Shown: positions 43,154-51,389 of the stretch, piece after piece
Position numbering within the stretch: the stretch's first letter is position 1
Layout of the letters: each line of letters begins with the position of its first letter
Assembly: GCA_964645775.1 (NCBI GenBank)
Contig: CAZYBU010000023.1
Coordinates: 1-51,451, forward strand
Source: CAZYBU01 sp964645775
GTDB lineage: Bacteria > Spirochaetota > UBA4802 > UBA5550
Reading direction: 5' to 3'
DNA: 51,451 bases
The notes under the pieces: generated by a model
What the model was told of the DNA's origin: nothing
The model's input: only the letters and a program-made list of their open reading frames with translations
The model's database searches: none
Program-made: the position numbers and the translations under genes

Positions 43154-45334
43154 TCAAGAATTTTCCGGGTCCAGAACGGCAAATTCCCCTTTTCGGAAAC
43201 CGCCAAGCGCCGACCGGTACCAGGGTGTGAAATTTCTCTCCGAGGGACCTCCCGGCAGAGCCACCATGAGCCGGTCGTCATCGAGGGTGGCTATCATGCG
43301 CAGGGAAGGACCGAAGGTAACGGTCTCTCCCTGGAAGTATATCTCCTGCCTCTGGGTTACCGTGGCGCGGCTTCCGTAGAGGGGAAGGGGCGAGGAGAAG
43401 CAGGGAAGTCGGCCCATGATTCCGGGGAGCACCAGGTTTTTGAGCCTGGTCTTCTGGCGGGATTTCAGGGGCGCGCTCTTCTTCGAAAGTACCCGGTTTG
43501 CCGCTTCGATGAAAAGGTCTTCCTGGCTGCTTCCCCGGAACCACCCGGATTTGGAGGCCAGGAGAACAGCGTCGAAATGGCCGTGGAACATGGCAAAGAC
43601 GGAAGTCCTGTCCATGAGATATTCCATGGCATCCCGCCCCAGGTTCTTCTCTCCGAAGACAATAAGGACCAGCTCCCGGTAAAAATTCTCGAAAAGGGCC
43701 GCTCCCCTGGAATCGGGGGAGTAGCGGAGGTCCCAGTTGAGCAGGGGATCGGCCTCCTCGCTCTCCGGCAGGAGAGGATGAAGAATCTTCATATAGGCTT
43801 CGGCCTGGAGGGAATAATCGTCTCTCTGGATGGAGGCCATCTCTTCGGGGCCGTTCTTTTTGTTCTTCCTGAGAAGCTCCGATATGCGCCGGGCCCTCCA
43901 GCCGGACATCGGCAGGGTTATGGCCTTCACCTTGCCCAGGCGGTTAAGGTCCTGGTTTGCCGTTACGATCAGGTCACTTCCGGGATTATGGACGGCCGGC
44001 AGCTTCTCAACCCTGACCATCTTCTTCCATTTGGAATCTTTCTCCCAGCCGTAGTAGGGAAGGAGACCTGAGCCTTTCCGTTTCGGGATGTTCCCGCTCA
44101 TCTGATAACCGATGTCTCCCTTCCTGTCGGCCAGGACCCAGTTAAAGGCGGCCAGTTTCAGCCGGGAACAGTTTTTCATTCCTTCCTTAACGTCCTTACT
44201 TCCATGCAGTTTCAGCAAGCTGTCGATTGTTTCAGCCGTGGCTCCCTTCTCGAATCCGCTCCAGGCCAGGGAGAGGTAGTATCCGTCTGCGGTGATTTTC
44301 CCCTCGATGGTGCCGTGGTCTGTTTCATGGACAGACCAGGACTGGATCGGTTTTCTCTTTGGTTTAAGGATCTCCGTTCGGACACCGCATCGCTCCCATT
44401 TTTTTTCCCTCCGGAATCTGCCTTCGCGGATATCTTCAATAAAGTAATCCATGACGTCGGCGCATCCGTAGGTCACTCCCCATGCCACGCGGTTGTTCCG
44501 CCCCGCAAGGACAAGGGGGGCGCCGGCCATGGTTGCACCTGAGACGTACCCTTTTTCGGTTTTCATCAGTACAGGGTACCAGAGGGAAGGGAGCATCAGC
44601 GCCATGTGGGGGTCGTTGCAAAGAACCGGTTTTTCTTCTGCGCTCTTCCCCTTTCGTACGGTCCAGTTGTTGCTGGCGGAAAAGCCGGCGGCCCGGTACT
44701 TCCAGCTTTTGTCCGGTCCGGCCAGGGGTTGCCAGGTCCGGAGGGCCTTGAGGTATCCCCGGAGCCGTTTCGGGATTCTGCCCTTTATGGCCGGGAAGAG
44801 CTCAAGTATCATATCATCATCAATGTCCTTTTGCAGCAGTTCTATGATAAACTTTTCCCCTTCACCCTGGCTCTGGGTCAGTCCGGTATAGGCGATGGTG
44901 CGGGCCAGGAGGAGGACGTCCGTTATGGTCCATGGCTCATGACGGTATCCGGAGAGCTTCATCTCCAGGGGAGGACCGTTCTCCTTCACGGCGGTGTTCA
45001 GTCCGTCGCAGTAGGCCTGAAGGATATCCTTTGTCTCAGATTTAAGTCTCTTTTTTTCATGGTCCAGGTCCCGGGAGAGGTTGATCCACCGGAAGTGCCG
45101 GTCCATGGCTATGGTTTCGTCCGTGGAGGAGAGTTCCTCGCTGACGCGTCCCTGTGCCATGAGACGGGTGATGCTCATCTGGAGGATACGGTCCAGGCCG
45201 TGCATGAAGCCGAGGCCGTAGTATACGTCTTCGCTCTTCTCTCCCTGGATGACAGGGAAGCCCTCCTTCACCCGGCGCAGATAAACATTACCTGACAGGG
45301 CTTCGATGGAGAGTCCGATGGCGCTTATTTTCAT
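43154..45334 (-). CDS. Penicillin acylase-family Ntn hydrolase
   Basis: A 726-residue Ntn-hydrolase precursor. The nucleophile of the beta chain is S221 in FSASNNW (autocleavage before the serine; SNNW is the family hallmark), preceded by a roughly 220-residue alpha/linker part and followed by NDPHMALMLPSLWYP and LVLAGRNNRVAWGVT. The family hydrolyses N-acyl amide bonds, e.g. penicillins or acyl-homoserine lactones. No signal peptide is visible, which is unusual for this mostly periplasmic family. GGAGGGG lies before the ATG. It heads the operon with the sulfatase-like and steroid-reductase-like genes. Substrate unknown. Confidence 0.9.
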   Translation of the reverse strand: MKISAIGLSIEALSGNVYLRRVKEGFPVIQGEKSEDVYYGLGFMHGLDRILQMSITRLMAQGRVSEELSSTDETIAMDRHFRWINLSRDLDHEKKRLKSETKDILQAYCDGLNTAVKENGPPLEMKLSGYRHEPWTITDVLLLARTIAYTGLTQSQGEGEKFIIELLQKDIDDDMILELFPAIKGRIPKRLRGYLKALRTWQPLAGPDKSWKYRAAGFSASNNWTVRKGKSAEEKPVLCNDPHMALMLPSLWYPVLMKTEKGYVSGATMAGAPLVLAGRNNRVAWGVTYGCADVMDYFIEDIREGRFRREKKWERCGVRTEILKPKRKPIQSWSVHETDHGTIEGKITADGYYLSLAWSGFEKGATAETIDSLLKLHGSKDVKEGMKNCSRLKLAAFNWVLADRKGDIGYQMSGNIPKRKGSGLLPYYGWEKDSKWKKMVRVEKLPAVHNPGSDLIVTANQDLNRLGKVKAITLPMSGWRARRISELLRKNKKNGPEEMASIQRDDYSLQAEAYMKILHPLLPESEEADPLLNWDLRYSPDSRGAALFENFYRELVLIVFGEKNLGRDAMEYLMDRTSVFAMFHGHFDAVLLASKSGWFRGSSQEDLFIEAANRVLSKKSAPLKSRQKTRLKNLVLPGIMGRLPCFSSPLPLYGSRATVTQRQEIYFQGETVTFGPSLRMIATLDDDRLMVALPGGPSERNFTPWYRSALGGFRKGEFAVLDPENS

Positions 45335-45360
45335 GGGGGTCCCCTCCTGCTTCTTCCCCG

Positions 45361-45389
45361 ATTATAGCATTCTCATCTCTATCTGTCAA
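45361..45389 (-). promoter_or_regulatory. Perfect-consensus sigma70 promoter of the acylase operon
   Basis: On the minus strand TTGACA (45389-45384), an exact 17-base spacer and TATAAT (45366-45361). Predicted start near 45354, with a short leader and GGAGGGG before the ATG at 45334. It is the only full consensus promoter I found in the window, implying high expression unless repressed. Confidence 0.9.
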
Positions 45390-45472
45390 TCTGAAGGTCC
45401 GTTAAGAAAATGTTAATTTGTTCGGTCGTCTCCTGCTTGACATGGAGGAGAAAAGGGGGAGTCCCTGATAGC

Positions 45473-46423
45473 ATGAATCAAAAGGCCTATGATATTTTTG
45501 ATCGTCTGAGCCTGCGGGGTTCCCTCGTACTCGCTCCCATAGCCGGGTATGCCGATTCCCCCTTCCGGAAGATCTGCCTGCGGCACGGAGCGTCCCTTGT
45601 CGTCACCGAACTTGTAAGCGCCGAGGGAGTGGTGCGTGACAGTGGAAAGACCCTGGAACTGGCCCGCTTCGACCCGGAAGAACGACCTGTCGCCCTTCAA
45701 ATATTCGGTCATGACATCGATGTCATGGCCCGGGCGGCGGAGAAACTGGGCCGGGAGCTGAAACCGGACCTCATAGATATCAACATGGGATGTCCGGCCC
45801 GGAAGGTGGTGAAGGGAGGATCGGGTTCGGCGCTCCTTCTGGACCCGGAAAAGATGACACGCCTGACAGGGAGCGTGGTGCAAGCCTCTCCCGTACCGGT
45901 CTCCGTCAAGCTTCGCATAGGATGGAACGATACCAGGAGCCTGCCCCTGGAATATGTCCGGGCCCTGGAGGAGGGAGGCGCGGTCTTCCTCGCTGTCCAC
46001 GGCCGCACCCGGGAGCAGATGTACGGAGGGGAGAGTAACTGGGAAGTGATCGGGGAAATGGCGGCCCATGCGCGGATTCCCCTGATCGGTAACGGGGACA
46101 TCGCCTCCCACCGGGAAGCTCTAAAGAAAATGAGAGAGTACGGTTGTGATGCCGTCATGGTCGGCCGCGGTGCCTTGGGGAATCCCTGGATTTTTTCGGG
46201 AGTGGAACCTTCGCCTGATAATCTTCTGAACCAGATTGATGAACACCTGTCCATGATGACGGAACGGTGGGGAGACCATGGTGTCATGATGATGCGGAAA
46301 CATCTGGTGAAATATATTCATGCACAACCGGGGGCGGCAAAACTACGTTCTCTTTTAATGAAGCTTACGGAACCGGCGGAGATCATCGCGACCCTGGGAG
46401 CGTACCTGGGGGTGAGTCGATGA
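45473..46423 (+). CDS. dus: tRNA-dihydrouridine synthase
   Basis: A 316-residue FMN enzyme that reduces uridine to dihydrouridine in the tRNA D-loop. Signature blocks are LAPIAGYADSPFR (20-32), INMGCPARKVVKGGSGSALL with the catalytic cysteine, VSVKLRIGWN and GNGDIASHREALK. The ATG at 45473 fits DusB-like proteins; 21 more codons upstream are open but unlike the family. AAAAGGGGGA lies about 12 bases before it. It is coupled to acpS by an ATGA overlap. Confidence 0.94.
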   Translation: MNQKAYDIFDRLSLRGSLVLAPIAGYADSPFRKICLRHGASLVVTELVSAEGVVRDSGKTLELARFDPEERPVALQIFGHDIDVMARAAEKLGRELKPDLIDINMGCPARKVVKGGSGSALLLDPEKMTRLTGSVVQASPVPVSVKLRIGWNDTRSLPLEYVRALEEGGAVFLAVHGRTREQMYGGESNWEVIGEMAAHARIPLIGNGDIASHREALKKMREYGCDAVMVGRGALGNPWIFSGVEPSPDNLLNQIDEHLSMMTERWGDHGVMMMRKHLVKYIHAQPGAAKLRSLLMKLTEPAEIIATLGAYLGVSR

Positions 46424-46776
46424 TTCGCGGGATCGGGGTGGATATAGTTTCGGTCTCCCGTATAGAGGGACTGATGGAGAAATACGGAGAGTCGTTTTTG
46501 CAACGAATCCTTTCAGATGAAGAGATGGAGAGAATCCCCAGTGCGAGAGCGGCCGAGTACGTGGCCTCCCGTTTCGCTCTCCGGGAGGCCCTGGTTAAGG
46601 CCACGGGCTGGAAGGACCTCCGTTACCCTTCAGTGGTGGTCGGGAACAATAATGAAGGAAAGCCCTTTTTTGAAGGGACAGCTTTCCGAGAGCGGCGTGC
46701 CGATCCGGGTGAGTTCCAGATCTCCCTCAGTCACGAAAGGGAATACGCCGTGGCCTTCGTTGTGTGGGTGGCCTGA
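46420..46776 (+). CDS. acpS: Holo-[acyl-carrier-protein] synthase
   Basis: Attaches the 4'-phosphopantetheine arm of CoA to apo-ACP. The 118-residue protein has the N-terminal GIGVDIVSVSRIE (metal-binding D) and FALREALVKATG motif of the AcpS family, plus the C-terminal ISLSHEREYAVAFV. The start overlaps the dus stop as ATGA. The convergent gene ends on the next base (46777). Confidence 0.95.
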   Translation: MIRGIGVDIVSVSRIEGLMEKYGESFLQRILSDEEMERIPSARAAEYVASRFALREALVKATGWKDLRYPSVVVGNNNEGKPFFEGTAFRERRADPGEFQISLSHEREYAVAFVVWVA

Positions 46777-48099
46777 TCAGGCCCAGCAGCGGCCCGTCTC
46801 CTCGATGGCTTTGCCTTCCACCAGGTCCTCCAGGAGAAATATGGCGTCTTTCCGCACGTTCATGTAGCCGTTCCAGGCCGCCTGGGCGAAGGTCCCGGTA
46901 TCCAGCAGATCGAAAAGCCACTCCGCGGTGTGCTTCGGGTCCCGCTGGTCTATGCCGGCGTGGATGTCAAGAAGCCATTCACGGTTCATCTCTTCCTGGG
47001 CTCCGATGGGAGGAGCCATAAGAAGGGGAAGTCCGGCCCCCACGAAGAAGGAGAGCTCGCTCGGCTTGGTCCAGAGTATGTCTGTGTTCCTCAGGGCCAG
47101 GTTAAAGGAATCGAAGTAATCATTGATGTCATCCTCGTAGATAATGTGGGCTCCCCGCTGCACGTTGCATGAGTCCACAGCCTGTCTGAAGTAGTCCCTG
47201 ACTTCGGGACGGATGCCGGCCACGAGGTTCAGCTCGCATCGGCCTTCGTTCAGATATTCACATAATGATTGCAGAATATCCTTCCCTATCTCCTTCTGGG
47301 CCCCGGCCCCGCCCACTGCGAAGGTGATGGTGAGCCTCCTCTGGTGCCGGAACCGGCAGTTGGCCCGGCCCAGCTCCTTTTCCAGCAGGGGCTGGTATCT
47401 CTTCCCGAAGACTCCACAGGGGTCCAGGTGGTGAAGACGCTGACCCACGTCATGCCTCAGGCTGGTGAAACGGCGGTCACCCAGGAGGATCGGGGGAATA
47501 GGGAAGCCAGTGGTGGCGATCTGTTCATCGGCCACGCCGTAAGATTCCAGACGTCTCCTGGCCCGCCCCGTCGGCGCGCAGTAGATGATGTTCATGGAAG
47601 ATGTCTCGGCCGGGAGCCAGGCCCGGTTAAGGTCCGTGTCCGTTATGATGCAGAAAATCGGTTTTATGCCAAGCCTGTCCGCTACGAAAGCCGGGGCATA
47701 GAAGGTCGTTATGATGGGCAGAGGGTCCTTCCGGATTTTGCCTACCACCCCCACGGCCAGGCCCTTTCGAAGAAAGTACTCCACTACTTTGACGGAAAAG
47801 TTCGGTTTCGACATGTCCCGTTTCGGGTAGAGGGGAGGGATGTGAAGAAGAAGGTTAAAGACCGCGAAGAGGTATCGTCCCACAAAGTTCATCTGGCCTG
47901 TTCTGGAAATGAATTCATAAAGGTGTCTTAGCCTTTTCCAGAGTTTCCTTTCTTCAGCGGTCGTGGAAGGGTCCGTTTCAAGAACGATGATGTCGTCCTC
48001 GGCCAGATGGGAGAGTGCGTGGGCGGCCCGCATATGACCGTAGCCCATGTTTGCCGCAAGGACCCAGGCCCTGGAGCTTCTGCGTCGTTTATTGTTCAT
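46777..48099 (-). CDS. Putative MurG/MGDG-synthase-like (GT28-type) glycosyltransferase
   Basis: A 440-residue protein with two Rossmann-like halves. The N-terminal ANMGYGHMRAAHAL resembles the GGGHxxAA motif of MurG and monogalactosyldiacylglycerol synthases; the C-terminal half has TITFAVGGAGAQKEIG and a WTKPSELSFFVGAGLPLLMAPPIGAQEEMN block typical of nucleotide-sugar binding. It may glycosylate a lipid or polymer. The ATG at 48099 is chosen over one 28 codons upstream because the first 28 residues are not family-like. It is divergent from the DegT/CapD pair and has a strong promoter. Confidence 0.75.
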   Translation of the reverse strand: MNNKRRRSSRAWVLAANMGYGHMRAAHALSHLAEDDIIVLETDPSTTAEERKLWKRLRHLYEFISRTGQMNFVGRYLFAVFNLLLHIPPLYPKRDMSKPNFSVKVVEYFLRKGLAVGVVGKIRKDPLPIITTFYAPAFVADRLGIKPIFCIITDTDLNRAWLPAETSSMNIIYCAPTGRARRRLESYGVADEQIATTGFPIPPILLGDRRFTSLRHDVGQRLHHLDPCGVFGKRYQPLLEKELGRANCRFRHQRRLTITFAVGGAGAQKEIGKDILQSLCEYLNEGRCELNLVAGIRPEVRDYFRQAVDSCNVQRGAHIIYEDDINDYFDSFNLALRNTDILWTKPSELSFFVGAGLPLLMAPPIGAQEEMNREWLLDIHAGIDQRDPKHTAEWLFDLLDTGTFAQAAWNGYMNVRKDAIFLLEDLVEGKAIEETGRCWA

Positions 48100-48154
48100 A
48101 GGTGGTTCGCCTTCTGTTCTCAGGAATATAATCTCGCTTTCAGGCAAGGGGCGC

Positions 48155-48183
48155 AATATAGGACAGGGGACGCATCCTGTCAA
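48155..48183 (-). promoter_or_regulatory. Promoter of the glycosyltransferase-like gene
   Basis: On the minus strand TTGACA (48183-48178), a 17-base spacer and TATATT (48160-48155). Predicted start near 48148, about 50 bases before the ATG at 48099. Confidence 0.78.
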
Positions 48184-48249
48184 GTCCCTGGTAAAATATG
48201 CTTGTCAGTCATGCCCGCATATGCCGCTTTTTGTAAAGAGGAAACCGCT

Positions 48250-49389
48250 TTGGAAATACCTTTTCACAGACCGGATATAACCGAAGAAGAGATAGAAGCC
48301 GTGGCACGCACCCTCCGCAGCGGCTGGCTGACCATGGGAGGGGAGACCTTTCTGTTCGAGAAAGAGCTGGCAGGATACCTGGACGTGGGCCATGCGGTCT
48401 GTCTCTCTTCCGGTACCGCGGCCCTTCACCTTGCCCTTGTCTGCGCCGGTATCGGTCCCGGGGATCAGGTGATTATTCCGGCCGTGACCTTTGTCTCCAC
48501 GGCTGAAACCCTCCGTTACCTGGGAGCTGAACCGGTCCTGGCTGATGTGGAGTATGATACCCATTGCCTTGACGTGGAAGACGTTCGAAGGAGAATGACG
48601 AAACGAACGAAAGGGGTGATCCCGGTCCATTTCGGCGGTCATCCCGCGGAGATGGACCCCCTTCTTGACCTGGCCGGGGAACATGATCTGATTGTTATCG
48701 AGGACGCGGCCCATGCCCTGCCCTCGAAATATAAAGGAAAATACTGCGGTACACTGGGAGAGGCCGGATGCTTCAGTTTCTACGCCACCAAGACTCTCAC
48801 CACGGGTGAAGGCGGACTTATCGTCACATCCCGGCAGGATTGGGCGGACAGGGCCCGGAGTCTCAGGCTCCACGGGATTTCCCGTGACGCCTGGAACCGG
48901 TACGGAAAAGGGGGTTCCTGGAGATATGATGTAAAGGAGACCGGATACAAGTACAATATGACCGATACCCAGGCTGCCATGGGAAGGGGGCAGCTTGCCC
49001 GCCTGGATGATATGTGCATTAAAAGAAGAAAAATCGCCCGGGCCTATACAGAGGCCTTTGATTCCGTTGACGGCCTGGTCCCTTACAGGGAGAGAGAGGG
49101 TTGCCGGTCGTCCTGGCATCTCTATCCTCTTAAAATCGACGCGGATGAGGATGGTGCCCGTGACGCCTTTATGGACATTCTTTCAAAGAAGGGAGTATCC
49201 ACAAGCCTGCACTTTATACCCCTGCACCATTTTTCAGGATACCGGGACCTTGACGGCGGTGATCTTCCGGTGACAGAAAAGGTGTTCCGAGAGGTGCTCT
49301 CCCTGCCCATCTATCCGACCATGACGGAAGAGGAAGTATCCTGCGTCACGGACGAAGTCGTCCGTGCGGCCCGGGAGTTGTTGAAGTGA
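48250..49389 (+). CDS. DegT/DnrJ/EryC1-family PLP aminotransferase
   Basis: A 379-residue sugar aminotransferase. LEIPFHRPDITEEEIEAV is the family N-terminus and the TTG at 48250, behind AGAGGAAACC, fits it; the ATG at 48211 would add 13 residues without a ribosome site. SSGTAALHLAL binds the phosphate, EDAAHALPS the PLP ring, and K181 in SFYATKTLTTGEGG is the Schiff-base lysine. Such enzymes transaminate nucleotide-linked keto-sugars, here probably made by the next gene's product. Overlaps it by GTGA. Confidence 0.92.
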   Translation: MEIPFHRPDITEEEIEAVARTLRSGWLTMGGETFLFEKELAGYLDVGHAVCLSSGTAALHLALVCAGIGPGDQVIIPAVTFVSTAETLRYLGAEPVLADVEYDTHCLDVEDVRRRMTKRTKGVIPVHFGGHPAEMDPLLDLAGEHDLIVIEDAAHALPSKYKGKYCGTLGEAGCFSFYATKTLTTGEGGLIVTSRQDWADRARSLRLHGISRDAWNRYGKGGSWRYDVKETGYKYNMTDTQAAMGRGQLARLDDMCIKRRKIARAYTEAFDSVDGLVPYREREGCRSSWHLYPLKIDADEDGARDAFMDILSKKGVSTSLHFIPLHHFSGYRDLDGGDLPVTEKVFREVLSLPIYPTMTEEEVSCVTDEVVRAARELLK

Positions 49390-50846
49390 ATACCCGGGCG
49401 ATAGTTATCGGTGCCGGAGAGGCGGGCCGCATGCTGGCCCGGGAACTTCTCCGCAGGGGAAGAAGACGTGACCTGGTCGGATTTATCGACGACGACGCAT
49501 CCCTGGCCGGGGAGCGGCCGGAAGGCCTTCCCGTTCTGGGAAGGACCGATGATATTCCGGAGATACTCTACCGGGAGAAAGCAGGGGAGATCATCATAGC
49601 CATGCCCTCGGTCTCCTCCCGAAGGCTGAAGGACATCGTTTCATCGATACTTATCGGTCATCCTTCCATAAATATATACATTCTACCCTCTACGGAACGT
49701 TTCTTTGACCGTTCCCCTCTCTCCCCGGCCCTGACTGATTTTGAGTTCCTGGAACTGCTCGACCGGGAGGAGTATTCCATCGATCTTGAAATGATCGCAG
49801 AACGTTTTCGCGGGAAAAAGGTCCTTGTCACGGGAGGGGGAGGGAGTATCGGTTCGGAAATCTGCCGGCAGCTTTTGAAGTTCGACGCGGGAAAAATCGT
49901 GGCCCTGGGCCGGGGAGAACATTCCATCTATCAGCTGGCCCGGAGCCTCGGCGAGTACCTCGAGTTGCTGGAAGTAAAGCCGGAAGTGGAATACCGCATT
50001 GGGAATATCGTCGACCCGAATATGATGAACCGGGTGGTCCGGGAAACCGAACCTGATATCGTGATCCACACAGCGGCCCACAAGCACGTTCCTTTGATGG
50101 AATATAATCCCGCCGAGGCGGTCAAGAATAACGTGGAAGGGACTCTGCGCGTTCTGGAAGCCGTTACCGGGCGAGTGGAACAGTTCATCTTCATATCCAC
50201 CGACAAGGCGGTACGGCCTACCAGTGTCATGGGAGCCACCAAGAGGATGGGGGAGATTCTGACAGGGTTTTTCAGCGTGAACCGCTCTCTCTCTTCCAGT
50301 ATCGTCCGTTTCGGAAACGTTCTGGGGAGCCGCGGTTCGGTCATACCCCTTTTCCGGGATCAGATACTCCGCGGCGGCCCGGTGACGGTGACCCATCCTG
50401 ATATTCGCCGTTACTTCATGACCCTTCCCGAGGCCTCGCTTCTTGTGCTTAATGCCGTGGCCCTGTCAAAGGGTGGATGGATCTACGCTTTGAACATGGG
50501 TGAGCAGTATCGGCTTGTCGATATCGCCCGGCAGATGATTCGCATTTACGGGTACAGGGAGGAGGAGATACCCATAACCTTCACCGGTCTGCGGCCGGGA
50601 GAGAAGATGTACGAGGAACTTTTTCACGAAGATAACGGCTTTTTGTCCACGGACCATCGCAGGATATTCCGTCATTCCCTGGAAAATAGTGAGAGTATCT
50701 CTGAACAGACATACCAGTCACTTAAAAGAGAGCTGGAAGAGGTGTCTGAAATGACAGGTTCTGAGGTGAGGGAATTTCTTTCCCGGTATGTCCCGGAATA
50801 CCGACCCGGCCGTGAACCTGAGGGGAATGAGAGGCTGGTAACCTGA
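49386..50846 (+). CDS. CapD/FlaA1-like nucleotide-sugar 4,6-dehydratase, membrane-less
   Basis: A 486-residue protein with an N-terminal Rossmann-like domain (1-125, VIGAGEAGRMLAREL) and a C-terminal extended SDR domain starting VTGGGGSIGSE (148-158). AHKHVPLME, STDKAV and MGATKR are the signature of UDP-N-acetylglucosamine 4,6-dehydratases. Unlike PglF/WbpM/CapD it lacks the four N-terminal membrane helices. With the upstream aminotransferase it probably makes a 4-amino-4,6-dideoxy sugar for surface glycans. GTG start, overlapping the previous stop. Confidence 0.9.
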   Translation: MNTRAIVIGAGEAGRMLARELLRRGRRRDLVGFIDDDASLAGERPEGLPVLGRTDDIPEILYREKAGEIIIAMPSVSSRRLKDIVSSILIGHPSINIYILPSTERFFDRSPLSPALTDFEFLELLDREEYSIDLEMIAERFRGKKVLVTGGGGSIGSEICRQLLKFDAGKIVALGRGEHSIYQLARSLGEYLELLEVKPEVEYRIGNIVDPNMMNRVVRETEPDIVIHTAAHKHVPLMEYNPAEAVKNNVEGTLRVLEAVTGRVEQFIFISTDKAVRPTSVMGATKRMGEILTGFFSVNRSLSSSIVRFGNVLGSRGSVIPLFRDQILRGGPVTVTHPDIRRYFMTLPEASLLVLNAVALSKGGWIYALNMGEQYRLVDIARQMIRIYGYREEEIPITFTGLRPGEKMYEELFHEDNGFLSTDHRRIFRHSLENSESISEQTYQSLKRELEEVSEMTGSEVREFLSRYVPEYRPGREPEGNERLVT

Positions 50847-50957
50847 AGGTCACCGATAGTTATCGGTACCGTGAAATTGCAGAGAGACTTGTGAAAATGA
50901 TATTTACTTGAAACAATTATTGTGTTTAGTATGTTGTATACATTGAAGGAGTCTTGC
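50847..50957. other. Short AT-rich gap before hicBA
   Basis: Holds AT-rich promoter-like sequence (e.g. TTGTGTTTAGTATGTTGTAT near 50920-50940) and the GAAGGAG ribosome site. No other feature seen. Confidence 0.35.
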
Positions 50958-51164
50958 ATGAACTATACCGCATTAGTAAAAGAAGAAAATGGCTGGTGGA
51001 TTGGATGGATCGAAGAAGTTCCAGGAGTTAATTGCCAGGAAAAAACATACGATGAACTCATGGAAACATTGAAAATAACCCTGAAGGAAGCTATTGAGCT
51101 AAATAAAAGAGAAGCAATTTCTGCAGCAGGTGAGGGGTATAAAGAAGAAGTTATTGCGGTATGA
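50958..51164 (+). CDS. hicB: HicB-family antitoxin
   Basis: A 68-residue antitoxin. The RNase-H-like HicB fold is recognisable in MNYTALVKEENGWWIGWIEEVPGVNCQEKTYDELMETL; such proteins bind and block the HicA RNase, and usually repress their own operon. The start at 50958 follows GAAGGAG. The gene is AT-richer than its neighbours, suggesting transfer. The stop overlaps hicA by ATGA. Confidence 0.9.
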   Translation: MNYTALVKEENGWWIGWIEEVPGVNCQEKTYDELMETLKITLKEAIELNKREAISAAGEGYKEEVIAV

Positions 51165-51319
51165 AACGCAATGAATTTATTAAGTACCTCAAAAAGAACA
51201 ATTGTGAGCTTATCAGGGAAGGCGGAAGGCATTCATGGTGGGGCAACAAGGGGACAGGTGCAAAGTCCGCTGTGCCCCGTCATGGTGAAATTCAGAATGT
51301 GTTAGCTCGTAAGATTTGA
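51161..51319 (+). CDS. hicA: HicA-family mRNA interferase toxin, UGA at a usual Cys position
   Basis: Reads 52 codons from the ATG at 51161, coupled to hicB. The dsRBD-like HicA fold shows in MKRNEFIKYLKKNNCELIREGGRHSWW with the catalytic histidine in GGRHSW and PRHGEIQNVLARKI. It stops at TGA (51317-51319) where HicA proteins commonly have Cys in KICKDLGIP; the frame continues KDLGIPDLVKK to TAA at 51353-51355. So it is either a truncated toxin missing about 12 residues or a recoded stop. Too short to be in most gene calls. Confidence 0.82.
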   Translation: MKRNEFIKYLKKNNCELIREGGRHSWWGNKGTGAKSAVPRHGEIQNVLARKI

Positions 51320-51353
51320 AAAGATTTGGGTATACCTGATTTAGTGAAAAAAT

Positions 51354-51377
51354 AAAAGGCACCGTTCGGTGCCTTTT
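51354..51377. terminator. Rho-independent terminator between hicA and the tRNA gene
   Basis: AAAAGGCACCG (51354-51364), TT loop, CGGTGCCTTTT (51367-51377). The flanking A and T runs make it work in both directions. Confidence 0.88.
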
Positions 51378-51389
51378 ATTTAATGGATG

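Noticed and set aside
43082..44071. Plus-strand 329-codon frame inside the acylase gene
   Set aside because: Antisense to a well-supported penicillin acylase-family gene; no motifs of its own.
48211..48249. ATG at 48211 as start of the DegT aminotransferase
   Set aside because: No ribosome site precedes it and the extra 13 residues are not conserved; the TTG at 48250 follows AGAGG and matches the family N-terminus.
51317..51355. Firm call of selenocysteine in HicA
   Set aside because: No clear SECIS-like hairpin follows the UGA and the nearest strong stem is the terminator 37 bases on; kept only as an open question.
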